Source: Thermohalobaculum xanthum (GTDB taxonomy: Bacteria; Pseudomonadota; Alphaproteobacteria; Rhodobacterales; Rhodobacteraceae). From it: 64,000 nt of DNA. Location of the stretch: the NCBI RefSeq assembly GCF_016623495.1, contig NZ_JAEHHL010000007.1, forward strand, positions 186,001-250,000, given 5' to 3'. A program made the translations under genes and the position numbers. Below the pieces are notes generated by a model that was given only the letters and a program-made list of their open reading frames with translations, ran no database searches and had not been told where the DNA came from. Below are positions 51,777-60,475 of this stretch, piece by piece (within the stretch, counting starts at the first letter, position 1; every line of letters begins with the position of its first letter).

Positions 51777-53264
51777 ATGGAACCTCGGGTGACGCGCCGC
51801 GGACGGATTGCCAGGAAGATCGTCGGAGGGATTCTTGTCGCCAGCGCCGGGCTCGCGGCAACGCTCGTGTTCAACACCCTTCGCACCGCGCCGGCAGACC
51901 CTCCGGCGACAGGCGGGGCTGCGCCAGCTGCCATGGACCAGGCCGCGAACGCGCGGCTGGCCGAGGCGATCCGGTTCGACACCCGCTCGATGGCGCCAGG
52001 TGTGCCGGTCGATCCCGACGCGTTCACGGCCTTGCACCGCTTTCTCGAGCGCAGCTATCCGCGCGTCCACCGCACGCTCGACCGCGAGCAGGTCAACGAC
52101 TTCAGCCTCGTGTTTCACTGGGAAGGGACAGACCCGGCTGCACAGCCAATCCTCCTGACGGCGCATCTCGACGTCGTTCCCCCGAACGGCACGTGGAGCC
52201 GGCCGCCCTTCGGCGGGTTGATCGAGGACGGCTACATCTGGGGCCGTGGCGCGCTCGATGACAAGGTTTCGGTCCTTGGCATCCTCGAGGCGGTCGAAGC
52301 GCTGATCGCGGAGGGGTTCCGGCCGCGAAGATCGATTTACCTCGCGTTCGGCCATGACGAGGAGATCGACGGGGAGAACGGCGCGAAGGCCATTGCGGCG
52401 CTGTTCCGCGCGCGCGGCTTGCGGTTTGCCTTCGTGCTCGACGAGGGCTCGCCGATCGGGCACGGCCTCGTCCCCGGGATCGAGGCGCCCGTCGCGCTGG
52501 TCGGCACCTCGGAGAAGGGCTATCTGTCGGTCGAGTTCAACGCCCATACCAGCGGCGGACATTCGTCGGTGCCCTCGCGCGCCTCGGCCATGCGGGTGAT
52601 GACCGAGGCGATGGTCGATCTCTACCGCGTCTCGGACAGGGGCGCGATCGCGCCGCCCTTTTCGGACACGCTCGCGGCGATTGCACCCCATATGGGCTTC
52701 CTGCCACGGCTGGCGCTCGCGAACCGGTGGCTGTTCGATCCGGTGCTGGTCGACATTCTCATGACCATCCCCGAGGCACGCGCGATGATCTCGACGACCG
52801 GCACGCTCACGGTGATCCAGGCGGGCGACACCGACAACGTGATGCCCAGCCACGCGCGTGCGATCGTGAATTACCGCCTGGTGCCCGGCCGCCCCGTCGA
52901 GGGCCAGATCGGCCTGATCCGCGACGCGCTCGAGGGATCCGGCATCGCGGTCGACGTGCTCGGCGCGCCGAGCGATCCCTCGCCGGTCGCGGATCCCGAA
53001 TCGCGAGAGTACGCACTGCTCGCCAGGACGGTCCGCGAGGTGTTTCCGGACGTCTTGGTCGCGCCGGCCCTGGTGCTCGCCGCCACCGATGCGCGCCATT
53101 ACGTCGATGTCGCGGACCAAGTCTTCCGGTTCCTGCCAACGCGGCTTGGACCCGAGGACGTGCCGCGTCTGCACGGCGTCGACGAGCGGATCTCGACGGA
53201 GAACTATGCCGAGATCATCACGTTCTACGAACAGCTGATCCGCAACGCCGCCGCGCCGGACTGA
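51777..53264 (+). CDS. M20 family metallopeptidase (PM20D1-like), membrane-anchored
   Basis: A 495-residue zinc peptidase or N-acyl amino-acid hydrolase. An N-terminal hydrophobic segment (about residues 12-35, IARKIVGGILVASAGLAATL) should anchor it or direct it across the membrane. Metal-site motifs are TAHLDVVPPNGTW, WGRGALDDKVS, GHDEEIDGENGA and the C-terminal ATDARHY. The sequence type is near that of N-acyl amino-acid hydrolases related to PM20D1. A GTG at 51759 could add six residues; neither start has a clear ribosome site. It stands alone after ptsH. Confidence 0.88.
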   Translation: MEPRVTRRGRIARKIVGGILVASAGLAATLVFNTLRTAPADPPATGGAAPAAMDQAANARLAEAIRFDTRSMAPGVPVDPDAFTALHRFLERSYPRVHRTLDREQVNDFSLVFHWEGTDPAAQPILLTAHLDVVPPNGTWSRPPFGGLIEDGYIWGRGALDDKVSVLGILEAVEALIAEGFRPRRSIYLAFGHDEEIDGENGAKAIAALFRARGLRFAFVLDEGSPIGHGLVPGIEAPVALVGTSEKGYLSVEFNAHTSGGHSSVPSRASAMRVMTEAMVDLYRVSDRGAIAPPFSDTLAAIAPHMGFLPRLALANRWLFDPVLVDILMTIPEARAMISTTGTLTVIQAGDTDNVMPSHARAIVNYRLVPGRPVEGQIGLIRDALEGSGIAVDVLGAPSDPSPVADPESREYALLARTVREVFPDVLVAPALVLAATDARHYVDVADQVFRFLPTRLGPEDVPRLHGVDERISTENYAEIITFYEQLIRNAAAPD

Positions 53265-53267
53265 GCC

Positions 53268-53295
53268 GGGCGGCGCGGGATCGGCCGGGCCGCCC
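53268..53295. terminator. Possible hairpin after the M20 peptidase gene
   Basis: GGGCGGC (53268-53274) and GCCGCCC (53289-53295) form 7-bp arms with a 14-nt loop just past the M20 stop. No T run follows; weak evidence. Confidence 0.35.
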
Positions 53296-53305
53296 TCACG
53301 CCTCG

Positions 53306-53313
53306 TTAACCAT
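53306..53313 (+). promoter_or_regulatory. CtrA-like half-site TTAACCAT upstream of the GGDEF-EAL gene
   Basis: TTAACCAT, the extended half-site reported for the cell-cycle regulator CtrA in Rhodobacterales, lies 57 nt before the GTG start at 53371. CtrA regulates cyclic-di-GMP and motility genes in this order. A single half-site is weak by itself. Confidence 0.4.
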
Positions 53314-53370
53314 TGGTCTTCACGCTTTGGAAAGCGGACTGCGGCACCCTCGCTGGGCATCCGGGAGTCA

Positions 53371-54789
53371 GTGAAGGGGCGCGCCGAGACCGGCGCGGGT
53401 TTGCGAGTGCAGCGTATCGAAGAGTTTCTCAGGCGCATCGGCCTCCGACGGCGGCGGCAGCCCGTGGCGCCGGACCCGGGCCTTGGCATCGACGCCGGCA
53501 CCGCCGAGCCCATCACCGCCGAAGACCAGCCGCCAGCGCAGCCTGCCCGGCCGGCCGAGCCCTTGCGCGCGGCAGACGACCTTGCGGCCGAGATGCACGG
53601 CCTGGTGCTGCTCGCGATCGACGACTTCGCATCATACGAGGCCCTCTTCGGCGACCAAGCGGCGCGCGGGATCCTTCACGCGATCGAGGAACGCGTGCTG
53701 CCGGCGTTGACGGCCGAGGCGGGGTTCTGGAATCCCGGGCGCGGCAAGCTCGCGATCAGCCTGCCCGGCGCCGACCTCGATGGGATCCGGATGACCGCGC
53801 GACAGCTTCAGCGCCTCGTGGCGCAGGAGGGGCTCGCCACGCCGGCGGGGCGGCTCTTCGTGACGGTTTCGGCCGGATGCGCCGTCGCCGACGCCGAAGC
53901 GCTGCCCTTCCTTGGACCGACGGCCGAACGCGCGCTTGGCGATGCACGGCGCGCGGGGCGCGGGCGATGCCGGATCGTCCCGGCGGCCAGGCGCGACGAC
54001 GCGCCGGACATCGGGGCCGCAGCGCTGCGGGATCTCGAGGCGGGGCGCGTCACCTTCGCCTACCAGCCCGTGCGCAGGGCCGACCAGGGCGGACCATCCG
54101 CCTTCTTCGAATGCCTCGCGCGCCTGCCCAACGAGGGGGCGCCGCCCGTCGAGGCAGTGCGGTTCATGTCCAGTCTGATCGAGGCGGGTCAGGCACCGGT
54201 GCTCGACCGCCTTGCCCTCGAGCGCGCGCTTCTGCTGATGACCGTCAACCCGATGGCGCGGCTCTCGGTCAACGTCTCGCGCCAGACGATGGAGGACCGC
54301 GAGTGGCTTGGCCTGCTGACGGGGCGCTCGGCGGTGGATCTCAGCCTCGGGGACCGGCTGATCGTCGAGCTGACGGAGTCCGACGTCCTGGCGGTGCCCG
54401 CGATCGCCGGCGGCTTTCTGGCGGCGGTGCGCCGCTGCGGCGTGGCGCTCGCGCTCGATCGCTACGGCGTCGCGCCCATGTCCGCGGCCGAGCTTGCGAG
54501 CTTCCGGGTCGACATCGTCAAGCTCGCCCCTGAACTGTGCCACCTGATCGCGGATGCGCCCGGACGGCACGCTCGCCTGCGCGAGCGGATCGCGCTTGCA
54601 CGCGCAGCCGACCTGATGGTCGTGGCGACGGGGATCGAGCGCGCGGACGATTCAGACTGGCTGCGCGAGGCGGGCGCGAGCCATGTCCAGGGCCGCCTCA
54701 TCGCGGCTCCCGATTCGGCGCCCGACGAGTTGTCGGCGCCGATGGCGCCGCGCAAGCTGCCGGCGCGCTTCAGCCTTTATCGCGGGTGA
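53371..54789 (+). CDS. Degenerate GGDEF-EAL protein, probably not catalytic
   Basis: A 472-residue cytoplasmic protein. A GGDEF-like domain (about residues 70-210) has lost the GGDEF motif (SLPGADLDG in that place). An EAL-like domain (about 220-455) keeps FECLARL for EAL and ELTESDVL, but reads LDRYGV where active enzymes have DDFG, and VVATGIE where they have AEGVE. It therefore probably lacks cyclic-di-GMP hydrolysis and may act by binding. The start is GTG 53371 behind GGGAG. Its 3' end overlaps the converging phaR gene by 20 nt. Confidence 0.85.
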   Translation: MKGRAETGAGLRVQRIEEFLRRIGLRRRRQPVAPDPGLGIDAGTAEPITAEDQPPAQPARPAEPLRAADDLAAEMHGLVLLAIDDFASYEALFGDQAARGILHAIEERVLPALTAEAGFWNPGRGKLAISLPGADLDGIRMTARQLQRLVAQEGLATPAGRLFVTVSAGCAVADAEALPFLGPTAERALGDARRAGRGRCRIVPAARRDDAPDIGAAALRDLEAGRVTFAYQPVRRADQGGPSAFFECLARLPNEGAPPVEAVRFMSSLIEAGQAPVLDRLALERALLLMTVNPMARLSVNVSRQTMEDREWLGLLTGRSAVDLSLGDRLIVELTESDVLAVPAIAGGFLAAVRRCGVALALDRYGVAPMSAAELASFRVDIVKLAPELCHLIADAPGRHARLRERIALARAADLMVVATGIERADDSDWLREAGASHVQGRLIAAPDSAPDELSAPMAPRKLPARFSLYRG

Positions 54790-55405
54790 GTTTCTCGAGC
54801 TGCGCCTGCATCTCGCGAAGCTGACGCTGCAGCGCGTCGAGATCTTCGCTCAGCTTCCCGGGCGCGCCGCGCGGCGCCTCGGGCGTCGGGACCGGACGCG
54901 GCCCGGCGGGCTGCTCCCCCTCACCGCCGGGGCGACCCTGCTGTGCGCCGAAGGGGCTGAACATCCGCATTGCCTGCTCGACGAACTCCATGTTCGAGCG
55001 GGTCAGCGCCTCGAAATTCTGCATGGCGGGGTTCGCGGCAAAAGCCGCGCGCATGCGTTCCTGGTTCTTGGCGAAGGCGTCCATCGACGCATCGAGATAC
55101 CCCGGCACCACGGATTGCAGCGCATCGCCATAAAGTCGGATCAGTTGGCGAAGGAAGTTCGTGGGCAGCATGTTTCGGCCCTTGGCTTCCTCCTCGAAGA
55201 TGATCTGGGTGAGCACCGAGCGGGTGATGTCCTCGCCCGTCTTCGCGTCGAAGACCGCGAAGTCCTGACCCTGGCGAACCATCTTGGCCAGATCATCGAG
55301 CGTCACGTAGGAACTGCGGGCCGTGTTGTAGAGGCGTCGATTGGCGTATTTCTTGATGATCACGCGTTCGGCCGCTTCCGGCGCTTCCTTTTCAGCTGCA
55401 GACAC
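54770..55405 (-). CDS. phaR: Polyhydroxyalkanoate synthesis repressor PhaR
   Basis: A 211-residue regulator that senses polyhydroxybutyrate granules and represses phasin and other pha genes. The N-terminal DNA-binding domain reads IIKKYANRRLYNTARSSYVTLDDLAKMVRQG; the granule-binding middle has SVLTQIIFEEEAKG and FLRQLIRLYGDALQSVVPGYL; the C-terminus is a coiled coil. GTG 55405 is chosen because GGGAGGAGG lies just upstream; ATGs at 55441 and 55456 are in frame but lack ribosome sites. It is divergent from phaA-phaB. Confidence 0.93.
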   Translation of the reverse strand: MSAAEKEAPEAAERVIIKKYANRRLYNTARSSYVTLDDLAKMVRQGQDFAVFDAKTGEDITRSVLTQIIFEEEAKGRNMLPTNFLRQLIRLYGDALQSVVPGYLDASMDAFAKNQERMRAAFAANPAMQNFEALTRSNMEFVEQAMRMFSPFGAQQGRPGGEGEQPAGPRPVPTPEAPRGAPGKLSEDLDALQRQLREMQAQLEKLTRDKG

Positions 55406-55599
55406 TAGCGCCTCCTCCCAGACTTCGCGCGCGAACGCCATCGCTGGCGATCTCAATCTTGCATCCCCCGCCGGTCAGGGCAACACTTCGTTGCACTTGC
55501 GAAACTGCGCCGCATCGCGTCCTCCCCATTGCCCCGCGCCGCGCGGCGCGGCATCCTCGCCCGACAAACGGAAACGTTGGCGGGGCCGGCGGAAAATTT

Positions 55600-55629
55600 A
55601 TTGTGCACCGCACAATTGTCGCATTGTGC
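55600..55629. promoter_or_regulatory. Candidate PhaR operator between phaR and phaA
   Basis: A perfect dyad ATTGTGC-ACC-GCACAAT (55600-55616) is followed by a direct repeat of ATTGTGC at 55623-55629. The site lies next to an AT-rich run (AAAATTTATT) that may be the phaA -10 region. TGC/GCA dyads are the type of site bound by PhaR in related bacteria; binding here is inference. Confidence 0.55.
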
Positions 55630-55708
55630 CGACCCCGCCCAACGTGCAACACAACGCCCCAAGGCGTCGGTTCAAGACGCTTCGTCCAAGGGGAGAAAGG
55701 TAAGGCCC

Positions 55709-56884
55709 ATGACCAATATCGTGATCGCCTCGGCTGCAAGAACGCCGGTGGGCAGCTTCAGCGGCGCCTTCGCAACGGTGCCCGCGCATGAGCTTGGCGC
55801 AACGGCAATCCGCGCCGCCCTGTCGCGCGCCGGCGTCGACGCCGCCGAGATCTCCGAGACGATCCTTGGCCAGGTGCTGACCGCGGCGCAGGGACAGAAC
55901 CCCGCGCGCCAGGCGCATATCGCCGCCGGCCTCCACGAAGGCGCGGCCGCCTGGGGCATCAACCAGGTCTGCGGCTCGGGGCTGCGCGCGGTCGCTCTGG
56001 GCGCACAGCACATCATGCTGGGCGACGCGGGCATCATCGTCGCCGGCGGCCAGGAGAGCATGTCGCTGTCGACCCACGCCGCCTATCTGCGGGCCGGCAC
56101 CAAGATGGGCGACGTGAAGTTCATCGACACGATGATCCGGGACGGCCTGTGGGACGCCTTCAACGGCTATCACATGGGCACGACCGCCGAGAACGTCGCC
56201 AAGCAGTGGCAGATCGGCCGCGAGCAGCAGGACGAGTTCGCGCTTGCCAGCCAGAACAAGGCCGAGGCCGCGCAGAAGGCCGGCAAGTTCAAGGACGAGA
56301 TCACGTCCGTGACCGTCAAGTCCCGCAAGGGCGACGTCATGGTCGAGGATGACGAGTACATCCGTCACGGCGCCACCCTCGAGGGCATGCAGAAGCTGCG
56401 CCCTGCCTTCGAGAAGGACGGCACGGTGACCGCCGGCAACGCCTCGGGCATCAATGACGGCGCGGCCGTCGTGCTGCTGATGACGGCCGAGGAAGCCGAG
56501 CGCCGCGGGATCGAGCCGCTCGCGCGGATCGTGAGCTACGCCACCGCCGGCGTCGACCCCAAGATCATGGGCACCGGGCCGATCCCTGCCTCGCGCAAGG
56601 CGCTCGAAAAGGCGGGCTGGAAGGTCGGCGATCTCGATCTCGTCGAGGCCAACGAGGCCTTCGCCGCCCAGGCCTGCGCGGTCAACAAGGACATGGGCTG
56701 GGATCCCTCGATCGTGAACGTGAACGGCGGCGCCATCGCCATCGGCCACCCGATCGGCGCCTCGGGGTGCCGCGTGCTCAACACGCTGCTGTTCGAGATG
56801 AAGCGGCGTGACGCGAAGAAGGGGCTGGCCACGCTCTGCATCGGCGGCGGCATGGGTGTCGCGATGTGCGTCGAGCGCCCCTGA
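55709..56884 (+). CDS. phaA: Acetyl-CoA C-acetyltransferase (beta-ketothiolase)
   Basis: A 391-residue thiolase that joins two acetyl-CoA to acetoacetyl-CoA. The active-site residues are Cys88 ([11 protein letters not shown]), His347 (GHPIGASG) and Cys377 (CIGGGMG). ATG 55709 follows GGGGAGAAAGG. With phaB 84 nt downstream it makes 3-hydroxybutyryl-CoA for polyhydroxybutyrate and, via crotonyl-CoA, for the ethylmalonyl-CoA pathway. No PHB synthase gene is in the window. Confidence 0.96.
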   Translation: MTNIVIASAARTPVGSFSGAFATVPAHELGATAIRAALSRAGVDAAEISETILGQVLTAAQGQNPARQAHIAAGLHEGAAAWGINQVCGSGLRAVALGAQHIMLGDAGIIVAGGQESMSLSTHAAYLRAGTKMGDVKFIDTMIRDGLWDAFNGYHMGTTAENVAKQWQIGREQQDEFALASQNKAEAAQKAGKFKDEITSVTVKSRKGDVMVEDDEYIRHGATLEGMQKLRPAFEKDGTVTAGNASGINDGAAVVLLMTAEEAERRGIEPLARIVSYATAGVDPKIMGTGPIPASRKALEKAGWKVGDLDLVEANEAFAAQACAVNKDMGWDPSIVNVNGGAIAIGHPIGASGCRVLNTLLFEMKRRDAKKGLATLCIGGGMGVAMCVERP

Positions 56885-56968
56885 CCAGGATTTCGGCGGG
56901 GCCTTGCGGCCCCGTCGGCCATTCCACGACCCGACGAGAGATCAACGAACAAAGGAGAGGAGACGACC

Positions 56969-57691
56969 ATGGGACGTGTTGCTCTGGTCACCGGCGGCTC
57001 GCGCGGCATCGGCGCGGCCATTTCGGTCGCACTGAAGGAAGCCGGCTACTCGGTTGCCGCGAACTACGCGGGCAATGACGAGGCCGCCTCGAAGTTCTCC
57101 GCCGACACCGGCATCCCGACCTACAAATGGAACGTTGCCGATTACGAGGCGTCCAAGGCCGGGATCGCGAAGGTCGAGGCCGATCTTGGACCCGTTGACG
57201 TGGTGGTCGCCAATGCGGGCATCACCCGCGACGCGCCGTTCCACAAGATGACGCCCGAGCAGTGGCAGCAGGTGATCGACACCAACCTGACCGGCGTCTT
57301 CAACACGGTCCACCCGGTCTGGCCCGGCATGCGCGACCGCAAGTTCGGCCGCGTCATCGTCATCTCGTCGGTGAACGGCCAGAAGGGCCAGTTCGCGCAG
57401 GTCAACTATGCGGCCACCAAGGCGGGCGACCTGGGCATCGTCAAGTCGCTGGCGCAGGAAGGCGCGCGCAACGGCATCACGGCGAACGCCATCTGCCCCG
57501 GCTACATCGCGACCGAGATGGTGATGGCCGTGCCCGAGAAGGTGCGCGAGTCGATCATCGCCCAGATCCCGGCCGGCCGGCTGGGCGAGCCCGGGGAAAT
57601 CGCGCGCTGCGTGGTGTTCCTGGCCTCGGAGGATGCGAGCTTCATCAATGGCTCGACCATCTCGGCGAACGGCGCCCAGTTCTTCAGCTGA
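56969..57691 (+). CDS. phaB: Acetoacetyl-CoA reductase
   Basis: A 240-residue short-chain dehydrogenase that reduces acetoacetyl-CoA to (R)-3-hydroxybutyryl-CoA with NADPH. The cofactor loop is TGGSRGIGAAI; the catalytic set is Ser134, Tyr147 and Lys151 (VISSVNGQKG ... VNYAATKAG). Length and motifs are those of PhaB. A strong AAAGGAGAGGAG ribosome site precedes it. A large hairpin 20 nt past its stop ends the phaAB unit. Confidence 0.96.
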   Translation: MGRVALVTGGSRGIGAAISVALKEAGYSVAANYAGNDEAASKFSADTGIPTYKWNVADYEASKAGIAKVEADLGPVDVVVANAGITRDAPFHKMTPEQWQQVIDTNLTGVFNTVHPVWPGMRDRKFGRVIVISSVNGQKGQFAQVNYAATKAGDLGIVKSLAQEGARNGITANAICPGYIATEMVMAVPEKVRESIIAQIPAGRLGEPGEIARCVVFLASEDASFINGSTISANGAQFFS

Positions 57692-57711
57692 CGCCCACGG
57701 AGAGCGTGTTT

Positions 57712-57744
57712 GCGGCCGGCCACCCGGAAACGGTGGCCGGCCGC
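57712..57744 (+). terminator. Strong terminator hairpin after phaB
   Basis: GCGGCCGGCCACC and GGTGGCCGGCCGC form perfect 13-bp arms with a 7-nt loop (CGGAAAC), followed by TTGGATTCTG. It lies 20 nt past the phaB stop and also before the end of a small minus-strand gene, so it may serve both. Confidence 0.8.
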
Positions 57745-57769
57745 TTGGATTCTGTGCGCCTGCGTCACG

Positions 57770-57958
57770 TCAGCATGCGACGCAAGGCTTGGGACGATGA
57801 CGGCGCGGCGCCGTGAGGAGACCACGCACCGACGCGATCGCGGCACGCACCATGCTGCGCAGGATGCGCGAGCGTTCGGCCATGCCGCGCTCGTAAGCGG
57901 CGCGCTGCGCCGCAGCGAGATCGATCCGTTCGAATTCATGGCGATCGTGCTGTGACAT
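57770..57958 (-). CDS. Small basic protein of unknown function
   Basis: A possible 62-residue protein, MSQHDRHEFERIDLAAAQRA then an amphipathic, Arg-rich helix (RGMAERSRILRSMVRAAIAS) and a basic tail ending PKPCVAC. Similar short helical proteins occur widely in Rhodobacterales genomes, but I cannot assign a family. GGAG lies 12 nt upstream of the ATG at 57958. It is divergent from the LysR gene and might be its target. Confidence 0.5.
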   Translation of the reverse strand: MSQHDRHEFERIDLAAAQRAAYERGMAERSRILRSMVRAAIASVRGLLTAPRRHRPKPCVAC

Positions 57959-58072
57959 TTCAGTCAATCTCCATTTCATCAAGCAAGGCAATGCGCTCTT
58001 GCTGACCCTAAAGATCGTGGTTAGTTATGGCTTTTACAAACGAGTTTCCTCGGAGCGTCAGGTAAGAAAATC

Positions 58073-59020
58073 TTGTCCGACTCATCGCGCCTCCCGCCGC
58101 TGACCGCGCTGCGCGCCTTCGAGGCCGCGAGCCGTCATCTGAGCTTCGCGAAGGCCGCGCAGGAGCTGTTCGTGACCCCCGCGGCACTCAGCTTCCAGAT
58201 CAAGAGCCTCGAGGAGCACCTCGGCGTCACCCTGTTCCGCCGCCTGAACCGCGCCGTCGAACTGACCGAGCCGGGCCGCGCGCTCCAGCCCGGGCTCGCG
58301 GCGGCCTTTCGCGAGATGCACGAGGCGGTGCGCGCGGTCGAGCGGATGAAGGAGGGCGCGCCCCTCACGGTGACGGCGGGTCCGGCCTTCACCGCGAAAT
58401 GGCTCGCGCCCCGGTTCTTCCGCTTCGCCGAGGCGCATCCCGAGATCGAGCTGCGTTTCGTGGCGTCGCTGAAGATCATGGATTTCGACCGCGACGGCAT
58501 CGACGTGGCCGTGCGCTACACGCCGCGGCCCGACGATACTGCCTATTGCGAACTGATGATCGACGAGTGGGTCATCCCCGCCGCCGCGCCCGCCGTGGCC
58601 GAGCGGATCGCGACACCGGCCGACATCCTGCACGAGACGCTGCTGCATGACGACAGCATCAACCATCTTCGCCCGGCGATGACATGGGCGGTCTGGCTGC
58701 GCGCGGCGGGGCTCGCGCCCGGCGCCGAGGCCGAGCGCGGCTCGCGGTTCTCGAGCGCGGATCACGCGATCGACGCGGCGGTCGAGGGCGCAGGCGTGAT
58801 CCTCGCGCGCGCCTCGCTGATCGAGCGCGACCTCGCGGCCGGCCGGCTGGTGACGCCATTGCCGATGGGGCTGATGACGCCGGGCAAGTATTACTTCCTC
58901 TGTCGCAAGGGTGCCGAGGCCGAGCCGCGGATCGAAACCTTCCTCGACTGGATGCGCGAAGAGGTCGCCTCGATCGCCGCGATGGGCACGCGTTTCGATT
59001 TGCGGCCTTTCCCGGATTGA
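58073..59020 (+). CDS. LysR family transcriptional regulator (GcvA-like)
   Basis: A 315-residue regulator. The helix-turn-helix spans about residues 8-65 (LPPLTALRAFEAASRHLSFA, AAQELFVTPAALSFQIKSLE), and the effector domain follows (LTVTAGPAFTAKWLAPRFFRF). The sequence resembles GcvA-type regulators. The start is TTG 58073 with AGGTAAG 7 nt upstream. The effector and target are unknown; nearby candidates are the divergent small gene and the downstream amidotransferase. Confidence 0.9.
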   Translation: MSDSSRLPPLTALRAFEAASRHLSFAKAAQELFVTPAALSFQIKSLEEHLGVTLFRRLNRAVELTEPGRALQPGLAAAFREMHEAVRAVERMKEGAPLTVTAGPAFTAKWLAPRFFRFAEAHPEIELRFVASLKIMDFDRDGIDVAVRYTPRPDDTAYCELMIDEWVIPAAAPAVAERIATPADILHETLLHDDSINHLRPAMTWAVWLRAAGLAPGAEAERGSRFSSADHAIDAAVEGAGVILARASLIERDLAAGRLVTPLPMGLMTPGKYYFLCRKGAEAEPRIETFLDWMREEVASIAAMGTRFDLRPFPD

Positions 59021-59087
59021 GCCCCCTTTTCCGCGTGCCCGCGCTCGCCTATGTTCGCGCCGCAGGTGATCGCGGAGGCTGACGAAG

Positions 59088-59831
59088 ATGCTGATCGGGA
59101 TTCTCGAGGCCGGGAAGGTCAACGAGTCGCTGGTGTCGAAGCACGGCACCTACCCCCCGATGTTCGAGCGGCTTCTGGGCCTGGCCGGTCCCGAGTTGCA
59201 GTTCCAGGCCTATTCCGTCGTCGACGGCGTGCTGCCGGAAAGCGCCGAGGAATGCGACGCGTGGCTGATTACCGGCTCGCGCCACGGCGTCTATGACGAC
59301 CTGCCCTGGATCGAGCCGCTCAAGGCATTCCTGCGTGCCGCGCGCAAGGCCGGCCGGCCGATGATCGGCATCTGCTTCGGCCACCAGATCCTGGCCGAGG
59401 CGCTGGGCGGAGAGGCGGTGAAGTCCGAGAAGGGCTGGGGCATCGGCGTGCACGAATACGAGGTGATCCGGCGCCCCGGCTGGATGGCGGACGCCCCGGA
59501 CCGCCTCGCCTTCCACGCGATCCACCAGGACCAGGTCGTGTCGCTGCCCGCCGACGCGACGCCCCTTGCGACCTCGCCGTTCTGCGAGCACGCCTTTGTC
59601 GCCTATGGCGACCCCGAGACACCGGACGCGATCTCGATCCAGCCGCATCCCGAGTTCGACGCCGAGTACGGCTACGACCTCGTTGCCATGGGAAAGGGCG
59701 TGCGTTTCACCGACGATGAGGCCGACCGTGCGCTGGCCACGTATGGCAGCGCCGTGCATGCCGACGATTTCGCCCGGTGGTGCGTGAACTACCTTGCGGC
59801 ATACGCCAAACGCCGCGCCGCGGCAGCCTGA
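59088..59831 (+). CDS. Class I glutamine amidotransferase-like protein
   Basis: A 247-residue stand-alone GATase1. The nucleophile is Cys96 in GICFGHQILAEALGG; the partner His-Glu pair is in SIQPHPEFDAEYG. It resembles GMP-synthase-type amidotransferase domains without a synthase domain, the group that includes gamma-glutamyl hydrolases of amine catabolism. The substrate is unknown. It follows lysR by 67 nt, perhaps cotranscribed, and converges with the DUF302 gene. Confidence 0.88.
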   Translation: MLIGILEAGKVNESLVSKHGTYPPMFERLLGLAGPELQFQAYSVVDGVLPESAEECDAWLITGSRHGVYDDLPWIEPLKAFLRAARKAGRPMIGICFGHQILAEALGGEAVKSEKGWGIGVHEYEVIRRPGWMADAPDRLAFHAIHQDQVVSLPADATPLATSPFCEHAFVAYGDPETPDAISIQPHPEFDAEYGYDLVAMGKGVRFTDDEADRALATYGSAVHADDFARWCVNYLAAYAKRRAAAA

Positions 59832-59853
59832 GGCCCCCGCCGCCCGAGAAGGC

Positions 59854-60318
59854 TCACTCGGCAGCCGCGCTGGCCGTGAGCTTGCCCAAGGCGCCGGTCA
59901 TCGTGACGATCACCGGGTGGTCGGCGGCAAGGCCATGATCGGCGGCGACGCTGGCCGGGGCGTGGTAGATCATCACGGTCGCTCCGCCTTCGTCGACGAC
60001 CTGGACCCTGAGGGGAAGATCGAGCCCCATGCCGGGAGCGTCCTTGATCGCCCCGGTGCCGAGCGCGGGGTTCCCGAAGATCACGACCTGGTTTGCCGGG
60101 ATCGCCTCGCCCACGGACTGCGCGCCGGCCGCGTGGTCGACCCGCAGGAAGATCTTCGCGCCGGCGCCCTCGACAGCCGCCACCAGCCGATCAGCCGTCT
60201 CGCTCACCGTATGCGGGCTTGCGACACGGACAAGATCCGCCGCCATCGCGGACCCGGTTGCCAGCGCGAACATCGCGGCGCCGGCAACGAGCGGGCGGAA
60301 TACGGTCGTGACAGTCAT
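59854..60318 (-). CDS. DUF302 domain secreted protein
   Basis: A 154-residue precursor with a signal peptide (about residues 1-27, ending ALATGSAMAA). The mature DUF302 domain contains HTVSETADRLVAAVEGAGAK, VVIFGNPALGTGAIKDAPGM and LPLRVQVVDEGGATVMIYHA. DUF302 proteins are small periplasmic or cytoplasmic folds of unclear role. ATG 60318 has GGGGGTC upstream. Confidence 0.9.
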   Translation of the reverse strand: MTVTTVFRPLVAGAAMFALATGSAMAADLVRVASPHTVSETADRLVAAVEGAGAKIFLRVDHAAGAQSVGEAIPANQVVIFGNPALGTGAIKDAPGMGLDLPLRVQVVDEGGATVMIYHAPASVAADHGLAADHPVIVTMTGALGKLTASAAAE

Positions 60319-60435
60319 GGCTTGACCCCCGGTTGCGTCGGTGTGAGGCCCCAGCCTAGCCCGACATGGTGCGCGCCGCACGGCGCATTCCGGGTCACAA
60401 AACTCACATTCGCGCGGGGCATGATGCCCGCGCGT

Positions 60436-60460
60436 TAAAAAAGGGCCGGTTACCCGGCCC
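60436..60460 (-). terminator. Rho-independent terminator after the YdcH-like gene
   Basis: On the minus strand, GGGCCGG and CCGGCCC arms (7 bp, 4-nt loop, 60460-60443) are followed by a run of six T residues. This is a textbook intrinsic terminator 16 nt past the YdcH-like stop. Confidence 0.88.
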
Positions 60461-60475
60461 CGTGTGTCGTCTCTC

